DNA of 64,000 nucleotides from Bizionia myxarmorum (GCF_008086205.1 NZ_VSKK01000001.1:1914610-1978609); one strand, 5' to 3'; numbered from the stretch's first letter, positions 23,293 through 32,694 are shown. The notes: a model not told the origin generated them from the letters alone. Translations and numbers: made by a program.

Positions 23293-25758
23293 TTAAAAGC
23301 GCATACTAGTTCTTACATTAAACACGCGTGGTGTTAAATAATTTGGAATACCGTATTGGCGTTTACTATATACATCGCGAACCCAGGTATTTGTAATGGA
23401 GTTTTGAACATCAAATACATTGAAAATTTCAATTCCTATGGACAAATATTTAAAAGGTTTACGCCAGCCGTATTCATAATCATCTTTATCATCTACAATG
23501 ACATATTGGAAACCAACATCGGCACGTTTATAATCTGGTAAACGATTTTGATATACGTAAGGATCCGCATAACTTGGCGATCCGCCAGGCAATCCTGTAT
23601 TATAAACCAGATTTAAATACACTTTCATTTTTGGTAGGCTTGGTACATAATCTTGGAATAAAGCCGCAAATTTTAAACGTTGATCCGTTGGTCTAGCAAT
23701 ATAGCCACGATCATCAATACTTTCCTCTGTTTTTAGAAATCCAAAACTAAACCAAGATTCGGTTCCAGGAACAAACTCACCATTTAAGCGCATATCTAAA
23801 CCATATGCATAAGCTTCAGCATTATTATTAGCTCTGTAACGAATTCGGACATTTTCCAATGTATATGGATTTACATCGCTTATTTTTTTATAGTAAGCTT
23901 CCGTTGTTAGTTTGAAAGGTCTATCCCACATTTTAAAACTGTAATCATTTCCAACAACAATATGAAAAGACTTTTGTGCTTTAACATTTGGTCTGACTGT
24001 TCCAGATGAATCTCTTAATTCTCTATAAAATGGTGGTTGATAATATAATCCTGTTCCTATTCGGAAAAGCATGTCTTTATTCCAATTTGGTTTAATGGCG
24101 AATTGCGCTCGCGGACTCACAACAGTTTGGTTGCTGCCTTGAATACCTTCACCATTTACAGTCCAATTATGAACGCGGGCACCAACATTTAACCAAGCTT
24201 CACTAGAGCCAATATCCATCCGTTTGCTCCATTGTAAATAAGCTTGCAAACGGTCTATTTGCGTTTTATTTTTAGCGCGTACATTTTGAAACGCTTCTAA
24301 CGGACCTTCATAAGGTGTATAAGGTTGGTCATTAAAAGAGCCCGAACGTGGCGGATTAATGGAAAATCCAGCGGAATCAATTACTTCCCATTCAACCAAA
24401 CGGTCGCGAATATCTTCATTGGTATATTTTACAGACCATTCAAATTCATGATCGTTTTTTTTATAATCACCTTGATGCTCAATGGTTGTAATTAGGGCGT
24501 CTAAATCGTTTCGTCCATGGTTTAATTGGCTGCCAATTCCTTCACTAAATTCAACTTCACCCAAATCTTCATCACCAATATTCGTGTTCACTTCACCTAA
24601 ACGGTATTGCGCCAAAATATCAAAATGTTCTTCTTCAATAGTATGATAGGTTGATGCAATAAGGTTTAATGTAACATGATCATTTAAAAAATAAGTTCCT
24701 TTTAAGGCACCAAAATAGGTTTCATATTTATCGCGTTCTTGACCTTCGTAAAAAACGAGTAAAGCCATTGGGTTTTGTAAGGTTCCAAAATTAGTTTGGC
24801 GTGTTTCAGGTTCGTAATTGTAACGGTTAGCAGAGGCATTTCCTAAAAAACTGACCTGAAATTTATCCGTAAATTTATAGGTAAGATAGGTTTGTATATC
24901 TGCAAATGTAGGATCGTAATTCGTTTCAGTTTCTTTGGCATTTACCAATAAACTATTATCGCGGTAACGCATGCCAACAATACCCGTGAATTTAGAATCT
25001 TTACTACGACCTTCTGCCGAAACACTCGCGCCCAATAAACTTACATCGGCTCTAACGCCAAATTGATACGGCTTTCTGTAGGTAATATCTAAAACGGACG
25101 ATAATTTATCACCGTATTTTGCTTGGAATCCACCAGCTGAAAAATCTACATTTTGAACTAAATCTGTGTTTACAAAACTTAAACCTTCTTGTTGACCAGA
25201 ACGAATTAAAAACGGACGATACACTTCTATCCCATTAACATATACCAAGTTTTCATCAAAATTCCCACCACGAACGGAGTATTGTGTACTCAATTCATTA
25301 TTTCCACTTACGCCTGGCAAAGTTTTTAATAGATTTTCCACACCAGAATTGGCTCCTGGAATATTTCGGATTGTTTCAGGTTCCAGGGTTGTAATTCCTT
25401 GGACATCTTTCCGAGTTTTACCGGATATAACAACGGTTGCCATTTGCTCAATAGCATCATCCATGACGGGGTGAAATTCTATCTCTTCACCATTTTTTAG
25501 GTTGAATGTTGCGGTAACGGATTTAAAGGTAATATGAGTAAAAAGAACTTTTACATCCTCATTTGCGGGTATTTTTAGGCTATAATATCCCGAATTATCT
25601 GTTGTGGTTCCTGAACTTCCTACGGTAATATTTACGTCTGGAATGGGAGTATTGTCAGCATTTAAAATAACACCTTGCAGTGTTCCGGTTTGCGCTGCGG
25701 CAGTGAAAACAACCAATAACATAAGAATGCTGAAAACGGAAAAAGATTTATAGGTCAA
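23293..25758 (-). CDS. TonB-dependent receptor with carboxypeptidase-like N-terminal domain
   Basis: An 821-aa outer-membrane receptor. After the signal peptide (to about residue 23), residues 25-110 form a CarboxypepD_reg-like beta sandwich (LQGVILNADNTPIPDVNITV, TDNSGYYSLKIP). The plug domain follows (about 120-230: IPGANSGVENLLKTLPGVSG, YSVRGGNFDENLVYVNGIEVY), then the 22-strand barrel ending in RVFNVRTSMRF, with the terminal Phe needed for barrel insertion. The length is near that of the shorter members. The substrate is not identifiable; no SusD gene follows, so this is not a classic polysaccharide-utilisation SusC. It begins 11 bp after the M23 peptidase gene. Confidence 0.92.
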   Translation of the reverse strand: MTYKSFSVFSILMLLVVFTAAAQTGTLQGVILNADNTPIPDVNITVGSSGTTTDNSGYYSLKIPANEDVKVLFTHITFKSVTATFNLKNGEEIEFHPVMDDAIEQMATVVISGKTRKDVQGITTLEPETIRNIPGANSGVENLLKTLPGVSGNNELSTQYSVRGGNFDENLVYVNGIEVYRPFLIRSGQQEGLSFVNTDLVQNVDFSAGGFQAKYGDKLSSVLDITYRKPYQFGVRADVSLLGASVSAEGRSKDSKFTGIVGMRYRDNSLLVNAKETETNYDPTFADIQTYLTYKFTDKFQVSFLGNASANRYNYEPETRQTNFGTLQNPMALLVFYEGQERDKYETYFGALKGTYFLNDHVTLNLIASTYHTIEEEHFDILAQYRLGEVNTNIGDEDLGEVEFSEGIGSQLNHGRNDLDALITTIEHQGDYKKNDHEFEWSVKYTNEDIRDRLVEWEVIDSAGFSINPPRSGSFNDQPYTPYEGPLEAFQNVRAKNKTQIDRLQAYLQWSKRMDIGSSEAWLNVGARVHNWTVNGEGIQGSNQTVVSPRAQFAIKPNWNKDMLFRIGTGLYYQPPFYRELRDSSGTVRPNVKAQKSFHIVVGNDYSFKMWDRPFKLTTEAYYKKISDVNPYTLENVRIRYRANNNAEAYAYGLDMRLNGEFVPGTESWFSFGFLKTEESIDDRGYIARPTDQRLKFAALFQDYVPSLPKMKVYLNLVYNTGLPGGSPSYADPYVYQNRLPDYKRADVGFQYVIVDDKDDYEYGWRKPFKYLSIGIEIFNVFDVQNSITNTWVRDVYSKRQYGIPNYLTPRVFNVRTSMRF

Positions 25759-25769
25759 GATAGTATGTT

Positions 25770-27461
25770 TTATTTTCGGAAAAAAGTTGTTTCAAAAGTA
25801 GAATTATTTCCAACATTATCCGTAACAATTAGTTTTAAATTATTTTTTGTTTCAGTTGAAATGTCATCTTCAAAATCATAAGTCAACATATTCGATTTGT
25901 ACTCATATTCCATTAAAATCCATTTGCCATTTAAAGTCGCGCGAAAACTAGAAATTCCCGATTCGTTATCTTCAATTTTAAGTTTTAAGAATCGGTATTT
26001 ACTTAACCATTTCCCTTCGGAAAAATTAATAGGTTTTATTTTAGGTGCAATCGTGTCCATAACAATGGCGTAAGTTCCTAACGTTTTGGCATATGTTGTT
26101 AAGGTGTTTTCCTTTCTATCGGTTTTAGAATAAATAGGATATTGTTTTTTCCAGCCTACTAAACGGGCAATATATAATTTATCGGATTCCTCGGTCTTAT
26201 AATTACTAATATCATACGTTATAGTAAAGTTGTTTTTAACAGGAACGCTATCGTCATGCAAGGTGATGGTGTCGTTCTTTACTTCGAAATTAATATAGAA
26301 ATCATCAAAAAAGGTATCTTGAGGAAAGTGAACCGATATATTTTTATTTAAAAGCTCATTTGATTTTTGTGAATAAATATGGAAAGGCGTGATAATGTCA
26401 TCAGCCGCTTTTAATTCCTCGGGTTTAAATCCTTCAATATTGATGGTTAACCAAACTTCGTTATTATGAAAATCAGAAACTCGCACTTTATAAACAGATG
26501 AGGTGCTATCAGCAACATTAATATAACCATAATCGTCTAGGTTTTTAATCATGCTTAATTCATTGCCACTTTCTACGTATAATTTTTGAAGGCGTTCCTT
26601 TTTATCGGTATAATGGGAATAATCTATATATCTATTCAATAAACGTGTTTCATCAAAAGAGAAGCGTTTAAAATCAATTTCAAATTTAGGATTCCCATTA
26701 TAAAAAGTCTGAATCATACCAACACCATTTGTATTCGCTGCCAAATCTTGTCTGTCATTAGCTTCTATGGCGAAACCAATTTTGCCAAATGCTTTGATAT
26801 TTTCCACTGTATAATCGCCTTTGGCCGTACTAATAAGTCGTAATTTTTGTTTGCCTCGTGTTGTGTTTACGTGCGCATCATCAGAAATGGCATACGCATA
26901 AACGTCGGTAATTATAGGTCTGGTGTTATCCGTAATTTCAACACCAAAGAGTAGAGGGTTTATAGGTCTTTCGGCATTATCACGAATTTCGAAATGTAAA
27001 TGTGGCCCACCAGAACCACCTGTATTTCCGCTATAAGCAATGAGATCGCCTTTTAAAAGGGGCATTTCATCAGGTTTAGGGAAAATTTCGACTTCATAAG
27101 ATTCTTGCCCATATTGTAGTTTTTTAATGTAAGTTTCTAAAATAGGTGCCAATTTTTGTAAATGCGCATAAACCGTCGTGTAGCCATTTGGATGTGTAAT
27201 ATAAACCGCTTTTCCATAACCAAAATTATCAATTTTTATACGACTCACATAGCCATCGGCTGCGGCGTAAACTTTTAAACCTTCGCGTTGTTGTGTTTTT
27301 ATATCCAAGCCAGAATGAAAATGATTGGAACGCAATTCACCAAAAGTTCCAGAAGGAATAATCGTAATATCCAACGGATGTCTAAAATAGTCAGTAGGAT
27401 AGGGGTTTTGGGCCTGACTTGTGAAAACTATAAAGATAAAAAATACGAGGAATTTTTGCAT
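25770..27461 (-). CDS. M23 family metallopeptidase (LytM-type)
   Basis: Taken from the ATG complementary to 27459-27461 (563 aa, MQKFLVFFIFIVFTSQAQ...), giving a clean signal peptide; the open frame extends 21 codons further. The LytM domain lies near the N-terminus, with the zinc site H49/D53 (HFHSGLD), H100 (VYAHL) and H154-L155-H156 (PHLHFE). The remaining ~380 residues are beta-rich (KLYVESGNELSMIKNL, FPQDTFFDDFYINFEVK, DNESGISSFRATLNG) and may bind the cell envelope or contact a partner. M23 enzymes cut peptidoglycan cross-bridges or secreted proteins. It lies immediately upstream of the TonB-dependent receptor gene and is probably co-transcribed. Confidence 0.92.
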   Translation of the reverse strand: MQKFLVFFIFIVFTSQAQNPYPTDYFRHPLDITIIPSGTFGELRSNHFHSGLDIKTQQREGLKVYAAADGYVSRIKIDNFGYGKAVYITHPNGYTTVYAHLQKLAPILETYIKKLQYGQESYEVEIFPKPDEMPLLKGDLIAYSGNTGGSGGPHLHFEIRDNAERPINPLLFGVEITDNTRPIITDVYAYAISDDAHVNTTRGKQKLRLISTAKGDYTVENIKAFGKIGFAIEANDRQDLAANTNGVGMIQTFYNGNPKFEIDFKRFSFDETRLLNRYIDYSHYTDKKERLQKLYVESGNELSMIKNLDDYGYINVADSTSSVYKVRVSDFHNNEVWLTINIEGFKPEELKAADDIITPFHIYSQKSNELLNKNISVHFPQDTFFDDFYINFEVKNDTITLHDDSVPVKNNFTITYDISNYKTEESDKLYIARLVGWKKQYPIYSKTDRKENTLTTYAKTLGTYAIVMDTIAPKIKPINFSEGKWLSKYRFLKLKIEDNESGISSFRATLNGKWILMEYEYKSNMLTYDFEDDISTETKNNLKLIVTDNVGNNSTFETTFFRK

Positions 27462-27582
27462 AAAATGGATATTGATGCTAAAGTATATATTTGATTCAAA
27501 TTTGGCAAGAAAATCTCGAAGCATTGCCAGAATGTTGATTTTGAGTTGAAACGCATTATATTTAATTTTTATTGAAAAAGTA

Positions 27583-27613
27583 TTGTTAAATTAATCGAGG
27601 TATGTTAACTTTG
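27583..27613 (+). promoter_or_regulatory. Promoter of the ZapB-like/zapA/6S RNA/rny region
   Basis: TTG at 27583-27585, 20 bp spacer, TAACTTTG at 27606-27613; both elements match the Bacteroidota consensus. The start codon at 27637 follows at 24 bp, leaving a very short leader. Confidence 0.7.
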
Positions 27614-27636
27614 TGACATAAGTATGGATATGATAC

Positions 27637-27927
27637 ATGAGTAAAATTGAAGACACTGTAGATGCTTTAGAAAAAAAAATCAATAGGGTTTTACATAAGC
27701 AGCAGCTTTTTAAACAAGAAAATTTAAAATTGCAGCAGGAATTACAATCAACTCAACATATGCTTCAGGCTCATAAAGCGACAATCGTTACATGGGAGGA
27801 AAAATATGAAGCGCTAAAAATAGCCAATTCCATGCTTGGCAGTGATGAAAATAAAAGAGAAACTAAACTCAAAATAAACGCATTAATTAGGGAAATTGAT
27901 CATTGTATTACGCAACTTTCCGAATAA
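27637..27927 (+). CDS. Coiled-coil protein, ZapB-like
   Basis: A 96-aa protein made almost entirely of predicted coiled coil (heptads from LEKKINRVLHKQQLFKQEN through LQSTQHMLQAHKATIVTWEEKYEALK), with a short C-terminal helix. No enzymatic motif is present. In flavobacterial genomes such a gene directly precedes zapA, as here (17 bp apart). The size and coiled-coil character recall E. coli ZapB, which bridges ZapA-FtsZ and the nucleoid, but sequence similarity is too low to claim homology. The role as a divisome coiled-coil partner of ZapA is inference. Confidence 0.75.
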   Translation: MSKIEDTVDALEKKINRVLHKQQLFKQENLKLQQELQSTQHMLQAHKATIVTWEEKYEALKIANSMLGSDENKRETKLKINALIREIDHCITQLSE

Positions 27928-27944
27928 TGAATCATAGTTTTTAA

Positions 27945-28238
27945 ATGTCAGAAAAACTAAAAATAAAGCTTTCAATAGCAAATAGGGTGTATCCTTTAAC
28001 AATTACACCTGGCCAAGAAGAAGGTTTGCGTAAAGCAGCCAAAAATATTGAAGCTATGATAAAGCAATTTGAGCAAAGTTATTCTGTTCAAGATAAGCAA
28101 GATGTATTGGCTATGTGTGCCTTGCAGTTTGCCTCACAAGTGGAACAGAAAACATTGGATAAAGATTATGCGAACGAAACGGTAGAATTAAAGCTTGACG
28201 CTTTAAACAGTATGTTGGATACGCATTTAGATTCTTAA
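27945..28238 (+). CDS. zapA: Cell division protein ZapA
   Basis: A 97-aa protein. The N-terminal globular domain (KLKIKLSIANRVYPLTITPGQEEGLRKAAKNIEAMIKQFEQSY) matches ZapA, including the RxYPL...E..R.AA pattern, and is followed by the helix QDVLAMCALQFASQVEQKT and a C-terminal amphipathic helix. ZapA tetramers cross-link FtsZ filaments at the division site. It follows the ZapB-like gene closely, and 28 bp after its stop a structured RNA begins, so both may come from the same transcript. Confidence 0.9.
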   Translation: MSEKLKIKLSIANRVYPLTITPGQEEGLRKAAKNIEAMIKQFEQSYSVQDKQDVLAMCALQFASQVEQKTLDKDYANETVELKLDALNSMLDTHLDS

Positions 28239-28263
28239 CGTTCTTATAAATAAAATAAAGGTT

Positions 28264-28453
28264 ACTGCCTGCATTAGTTATTTTTTTTGATAAACTCAAC
28301 GCGATTTCTTTAAAAAGGGTGAGTTTAAGCTGTAAAAGCGTGCTGTTAGTGCTGAATTTATTCAGTATCTCGAACAGATTTTTGATCAGCTTGGTATCCC
28401 TAAACTTGTTTTAAGGAGTTTATACAAAACTTTATTCTGGTGCAGGCTTTTTT
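28264..28453 (+). ncRNA. ssrS: 6S-like RNA (6S-Flavo-type) between zapA and rny
   Basis: A ~190-nt non-coding space that folds as a rod. The closing helix is GCCTGCA (28267-28273) with TGCAGGC (28441-28447), followed at once by six T, an intrinsic terminator. Inside lie AGCTG 28328-28332 with CAGCT 28387-28391, CTGTT 28343-28347 with AACAG 28373-28377, and the end hairpin CTGAA 28352-28356 with TTCAG 28361-28365, leaving a large central bubble. This bubble-in-a-rod plan and the position directly after zapA fit 6S RNA, which also follows zapA in E. coli; a 6S variant is known in Flavobacteria. 6S RNA binds the housekeeping RNA polymerase holoenzyme in place of a promoter. ATAAACTC at 28290-28297 can pair with either 28320-28326 or 28416-28423. 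Boundaries are estimated from the helix and T run. Confidence 0.7.
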
Positions 28454-28475
28454 ATATAAATTAATCAACTAGAAA

Positions 28476-30047
28476 ATGGATAATACAATTGTTATTGTAG
28501 GTGGAATATTATTAGGTATCATTATAGGGTTTATTGTTGCAAAGGTTTTGGAACGTAACAATGCATCACGAGTTATAAAAAGTGCTAAAAAATCGGCAGC
28601 AGCTATATTAAAAGAAGCTAAAAGTGAAGGCGAATCACTTAAAAAAGATAAAATACTTCAAGCAAAAGAAAAGTTTATTGAATTAAAATCAGAACACGAA
28701 AAAGTGATTTTGGCACGTGATAAAAAGATTGCAGATGTTGAAAAACGGACGCGCGACAAAGAATCTCAATTATCTGGTGAGCTTTCGAAAAGTAAAAAAT
28801 TAAATGATGGTTTAGAGGAAAAAGTAAATGATTATAACCACCGTTTAGAAGTTGTTGAAAAAAAGCAAGAAGAAGTAGACCGTTTACATAAAAGTCAAAT
28901 TGAGCAATTGGAAGTTATTTCTAGTTTATCAGCTGAAGATGCTAAATCCCAATTGGTTGAGTCTTTAAAAGGTGAAGCTAAAAACGATGCCATGGCATAC
29001 ATTCAGCATACTATAGAAGAATCTAAACTTACCGCACAACACGAAGCTAAAAAAATTATTATCAATACCATTCAACGCATTGGAACGGAAGAAGCCGTAG
29101 ATAACTGTGTTTCTGTTTTCAATATTGAATCTGATGATGTTAAAGGGCGTATTATTGGTCGTGAAGGTCGAAATATTCGTGCCATTGAAGCCGCTACAGG
29201 AGTTGAAATTATTGTAGATGATACGCCAGAAGCTATAATTCTATCATGTTTTGATTCTGTACGTCGTGAAATAGCCCGTCTTTCCTTACATAAATTGGTT
29301 ACGGATGGCCGTATTCACCCAGCCCGTATTGAAGAAGTTGTTCAAAAAACAACCAAACAAATTGAGCAAGAAATTATTGAGGTTGGAAAACGTACCATCA
29401 TCGATTTAGGAATTCATAATTTACATCCTGAATTAATTAAAATGGTGGGTCGTATGAAATACCGTTCTTCTTATGGACAGAATTTACTACAACACTCCCG
29501 CGAAGTTGCTAAACTTTGTGGTATTATGGCAGCAGAATTAGGTTTAAACCCTAAAATGGCTAAACGTGCCGGATTACTGCATGATATTGGTAAAGTTCCA
29601 GATGCAGAAGCCGACATGGAAACGCCACATGCTATTTTAGGAATGCAGTGGGCTGAAAAATATGGTGAAAAAGATGACGTTTGTAACGCCATTGGTGCTC
29701 ACCACGATGAAATTGAAATGAAAACCTTATTAGCACCAATTGTGCAAGTGTGTGATGCTATTTCAGGTGCTAGACCAGGTGCTAGACGTCAAGTTCTAGA
29801 TAGTTATATTCAGCGTTTAAAAGATTTAGAAGATATTGCTTTCGGTTTCGGAGGTGTTAAAAAAGCCTATGCTATTCAAGCCGGTCGTGAGTTACGTGTT
29901 ATTGTAGAAAGCGATCGCGTAGATGATCAAAAAGCAGCTGATTTATCTTTTAATATTTCACAAAAAATTCAAACGGATATGACCTATCCAGGGCAAGTTA
30001 AAGTTACGGTTATTCGTGAAACGCGTGCCGTTAACATTGCTAAATAA
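28476..30047 (+). CDS. rny: Ribonuclease Y
   Basis: A 523-aa membrane-anchored endoribonuclease with the full family layout: an N-terminal helix ([21 protein letters not shown]), a long charged coiled coil (about 30-200), a KH domain with [12 protein letters not shown] at 224-235, and an HD domain with H340 and the H369-D370 pair (LLHDIGK). It initiates decay of many mRNAs at the inner face of the membrane. It starts 22 bp after the T run of the 6S-like RNA, so it must depend on readthrough or on a promoter inside or near the RNA gene. It ends against xerD with a shared terminator. Confidence 0.97.
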   Translation: MDNTIVIVGGILLGIIIGFIVAKVLERNNASRVIKSAKKSAAAILKEAKSEGESLKKDKILQAKEKFIELKSEHEKVILARDKKIADVEKRTRDKESQLSGELSKSKKLNDGLEEKVNDYNHRLEVVEKKQEEVDRLHKSQIEQLEVISSLSAEDAKSQLVESLKGEAKNDAMAYIQHTIEESKLTAQHEAKKIIINTIQRIGTEEAVDNCVSVFNIESDDVKGRIIGREGRNIRAIEAATGVEIIVDDTPEAIILSCFDSVRREIARLSLHKLVTDGRIHPARIEEVVQKTTKQIEQEIIEVGKRTIIDLGIHNLHPELIKMVGRMKYRSSYGQNLLQHSREVAKLCGIMAAELGLNPKMAKRAGLLHDIGKVPDAEADMETPHAILGMQWAEKYGEKDDVCNAIGAHHDEIEMKTLLAPIVQVCDAISGARPGARRQVLDSYIQRLKDLEDIAFGFGGVKKAYAIQAGRELRVIVESDRVDDQKAADLSFNISQKIQTDMTYPGQVKVTVIRETRAVNIAK

Positions 30048-30068
30048 GATTTTAAAAAGTATATATTT

Positions 30069-30100
30069 AAAAAGTCCTTCTAAAATATGAAGGACTTTTT
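30069..30100. terminator. Bidirectional terminator between rny and xerD
   Basis: Perfect 12-bp stem AAAAAGTCCTTC ... GAAGGACTTTTT with an 8-base loop. It overlaps the xerD stop codon by two bases and can serve both convergent genes. Confidence 0.9.
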
Positions 30101-31010
30101 ATTTTCTAGGATGAAAGGTTTGAATGGCTTTCTTTAATTGCTTGGTGTCTAAATGCACATAAATTTCCGTGGTGGTAATGTTTTCATGCCCGAGCATCAT
30201 TTGTATAGCTCTTAAATCCGCTCCATTTTCTAATAAATGTGTAGCAAAGGAATGCCGAAACGTATGTGGTGAAATGGTTTTATTCATATTAATCTGAGTA
30301 GCTAAATTTTTAATTATAGTAAAAACCATAGCCCGTGTTAATTGTTTCCCACGGATGTTTAAAAATAAGGTGTCATTATATTCTTTCTGAATTGTGATAG
30401 TGGATCGGACCTCTTGAATGTAGAAATTTATAAATTCTTGTGTTGAAGGACTAATGGGAACAAAGCGCTGTTTATCACCTTTTCCGGTAACGTTTATAAA
30501 ACCTTCCTCAAAAAACAAATCGGAAATCTTTAATTCCACCAATTCACTCACACGTAACCCACATCCATAAAGCGTTTCTAGCATGGTGCGATCACGTTGC
30601 CCTATTCGGACATTATTATAGGTCTTGTTTATATCAACAGCGTTTATAATCCGGTCTATATCTTCTAAACTTAAGGTGTCGGGCAATTTTCTACCAATTC
30701 TAGGCGATTCAATTAAATCTATGGGGTTATCATTTCTGTAGTCTTCAAAAACTAAAAAGCTAAAAAAGCTTCTTAAACCTGAAATAATACGCGATTGCGA
30801 GCGTGGATTTACATCTTTAGCCACATCATAAATAAATTGTTGAATGGTTTCAGAGTTAACGTGAAGTGGTGATATAGTTATATCGTGTTTCTCTAAATAA
30901 ATCATGAGCTTTTCAATGTCGAAACTGTAGCTAGCAATGGTGTTTTTAGATAAACCACGTTCAATTTTTAAATATAAATTAAAATCGTTTAAGGCTTGAT
31001 GCCATGTCAT
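30099..31010 (-). CDS. xerD: Site-specific tyrosine recombinase XerD
   Basis: A 303-aa tyrosine recombinase of normal XerD length. The N-terminal SAM-like core-binding domain (about 1-90) is followed by the catalytic domain with R153 (GLRVSEL), K177 (VTGKGDK), H249 and R252 (SPHTFRHSFATH), H275 (MLGHENI) and the nucleophile Y284 (TEIYVHL); all six residues are present. With XerC it resolves chromosome dimers at dif. The size, lack of a phage-type arm domain and housekeeping surroundings argue against an integrase. In related genomes xerD is usually divergent from aroQ; here a barrel gene array separates them. Confidence 0.93.
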   Translation of the reverse strand: MTWHQALNDFNLYLKIERGLSKNTIASYSFDIEKLMIYLEKHDITISPLHVNSETIQQFIYDVAKDVNPRSQSRIISGLRSFFSFLVFEDYRNDNPIDLIESPRIGRKLPDTLSLEDIDRIINAVDINKTYNNVRIGQRDRTMLETLYGCGLRVSELVELKISDLFFEEGFINVTGKGDKQRFVPISPSTQEFINFYIQEVRSTITIQKEYNDTLFLNIRGKQLTRAMVFTIIKNLATQINMNKTISPHTFRHSFATHLLENGADLRAIQMMLGHENITTTEIYVHLDTKQLKKAIQTFHPRK

Positions 31011-31219
31011 GGGTTTCGTTTTAATGAATAAATGTATGGAAAAGCGTTTGAAGCCTTACTTTCCTTTATAAATTGTTAATAACTAATTGTTTAAATAGCT
31101 GTAAATCAATTTATTGAGTTTTTATGTTAATTAAATTGTTAACAAGATGTTGATTTTATGTGATATATTAAAGAAAAAGTGTTTAGTTTGTACTAATCAA
31201 TTTATTAAAACTTAAAATT

Positions 31220-31729
31220 ATGAAAAAATTATTTATGATGGCGGCTATCGCTGCCTTTGGTGTTTCAACATCATTTGCACAAAATTCATTTAAAGTAGGT
31301 GCTAACTTTGCACTTCCAATTGGTGATGCTGGCGATTATTCTTCGTTTAGTATTGGTTTAGATGCTGCTTATTTATTTGAAGTATCTGAAAAATTTCAAG
31401 TTGGTCCTGCTATTGGATTTACAAATGCTTTTGGAAAAACTGAATCTGTTACTATTTTAGGTAACACATTAGATTTCGATTATGATGACGTTCAATTTGT
31501 GCCTATTGCTGCTGCAGCACGTTTCATGGCAACTGAAAAGTTCTATTTAGGTGCAGATTTAGGTTATGCTCTTGGCGTTAATGATGGAAATGATGGTGGT
31601 TTTTATTACCGTCCAAAAGTTGGTTACAACTTTACTGACATGATTGGTGCTAATATTTCTTACACAGGAATTAGTGCAGATGGAGGTGACTTCTCTACAA
31701 TTGGTTTAGGAATTGAGTTTTCTCTATAA
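31220..31729 (+). CDS. Outer-membrane beta-barrel protein (array member 1)
   Basis: A 169-aa protein with a signal peptide (MKKLFMMAAIAAFGVSTSFA-QNSF) and about eight amphipathic strands (FKVGANFALPIG, FSIGLDAAYLFEVS, FQVGPAIGFTNAF, FVPIAAAARFMAT, FYLGADLGYALGV, YRPKVGYNF, IGANISYTGIS, TIGLGIEFSL), with a C-terminal aromatic/hydrophobic end signal. It is a small OmpW/OmpX-type 8-strand barrel. It is clearly paralogous to the next gene (shared YLFEV, F(V/I)PIAA.AR, FYxRPK blocks). The function is unknown. A 209-bp non-coding space lies upstream; a weak TAGTTTG -7-like sequence is near 31186. Confidence 0.85.
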   Translation: MKKLFMMAAIAAFGVSTSFAQNSFKVGANFALPIGDAGDYSSFSIGLDAAYLFEVSEKFQVGPAIGFTNAFGKTESVTILGNTLDFDYDDVQFVPIAAAARFMATEKFYLGADLGYALGVNDGNDGGFYYRPKVGYNFTDMIGANISYTGISADGGDFSTIGLGIEFSL

Positions 31730-31746
31730 TATAATCAATTATTATT

Positions 31747-31782
31747 AAAAAAATCCATTGTGAATAACAATGGATTTTTTTT
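31747..31782 (+). terminator. Terminator after barrel gene 1
   Basis: Stem AAATCCATTG ... CAATGGATTT with a 7-base loop and an 8-base T run. The rest of the 283-bp gap to the next gene (31783-32012) holds no gene I can recognise, only a 12-bp palindrome CTAATTAATTAG at 31907-31918. Confidence 0.88.
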
Positions 31783-32021
31783 GTCTGAAATTTAATATTT
31801 AAGGTATTCATTTTAGTGAATTTTATAATGACCATAGTTCGGTTTATTGGAAAATCGGCATATTCAATTCCAAATTATTTTTTCTAACAGTCTTCTTGAT
31901 ATGTGGCTAATTAATTAGTCTCAAGTTTGTTAGGGAGTCGAAACATAGCGTTTAGCTTTTTTCATTTCAGGAAAAGTGATACATTTATTCTTATTAACCC
32001 ATTAATTAATCCATGAATAAT

Positions 32022-32612
32022 ATGAAAAAATCAATGTTATTGACTGCTTTGGCAGTTTTCGCAGTAACTACAATGAATGCCCAAGAAGACCTTAAAGATA
32101 AGGTAGAATCTGGAGGCTTCTATATTGGAGCCAATATTGGTTTGCCATTAAGCACAACTAGTGATGTTTCTTCTTTTAATTTCGGTTTTGATGGCGCCTA
32201 TTTGTTTGAGGTAATTGATAATTTAGAAATAGGAGGTTTATTGGGTTACACGCACTATATAGCTGATGGTGGCTATTCCTATAGCACTTATTTTGATGAG
32301 GACTTATTAGTTGTTAGAGACTATAAAGATGCTTCATTTATTCCTATTGCAGCTTCAGCGCGCTACTATTTTAGTGAACGTAAGTTTTTTGCAGGATTGG
32401 ATTTGGGTGTGGGCGTTAATGTATCTGGTGATGCTAAATCTGGATTTTATGCAAGACCTAAATTTGGTTTTGATTTAGGAGCTATTTCCTTAATGGCATC
32501 ATTTCAAAGTATTTCTGGAGGCGTAGATTATGGCGATACCTATTATGGAGGAACCTATGTAAGCGGAAGTGGTTTTAATTCCTTTAATTTTGGTATAGAA
32601 TTCGGCTTATAA
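32022..32612 (+). CDS. Outer-membrane beta-barrel protein (array member 2)
   Basis: Taken from the second ATG at 32022 (196 aa), giving the signal peptide MKKSMLLTALAVFAVTTMNA-QED; an ATG at 32013 is in frame three codons earlier. The barrel strands align block by block with member 1 (GGFYIGANIGLPLS, FNFGFDGAYLFEV, LEIGGLLGYTHY, FIPIAASARYYFS, FFAGLDLGVGVN, FYARPKFGFDL, FNFGIEFGL), but the loops differ and are rich in Tyr, Gly and Ser (VDYGDTYYGGTYVSGSG). Longer outer loops of this kind suggest surface contacts. Function unknown. No terminator is evident behind it. Confidence 0.83.
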   Translation: MKKSMLLTALAVFAVTTMNAQEDLKDKVESGGFYIGANIGLPLSTTSDVSSFNFGFDGAYLFEVIDNLEIGGLLGYTHYIADGGYSYSTYFDEDLLVVRDYKDASFIPIAASARYYFSERKFFAGLDLGVGVNVSGDAKSGFYARPKFGFDLGAISLMASFQSISGGVDYGDTYYGGTYVSGSGFNSFNFGIEFGL

Positions 32613-32694
32613 TGTGGGAAACTTCTTAATTTTATGATTTAATTTTGATATATAATTTGGTTTATAACTATTAAAAACTAATGCCTGTTTTTTA

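Noticed and set aside
27462..27524. Upstream extension of the M23 peptidase
   Set aside because: The additional 21 residues would bury the signal peptide; starting at 27461 gives a standard one.
30099..31010. XerD as a phage or genomic-island integrase
   Set aside because: Length and motifs are those of housekeeping XerD; no attachment-site repeats, tRNA gene or phage genes were seen near it.
31907..31918. 12-bp palindrome CTAATTAATTAG between barrel genes 1 and 2
   Set aside because: Made only of A+T-rich steps in A+T-rich DNA; no second copy or nearby promoter element gives it meaning.
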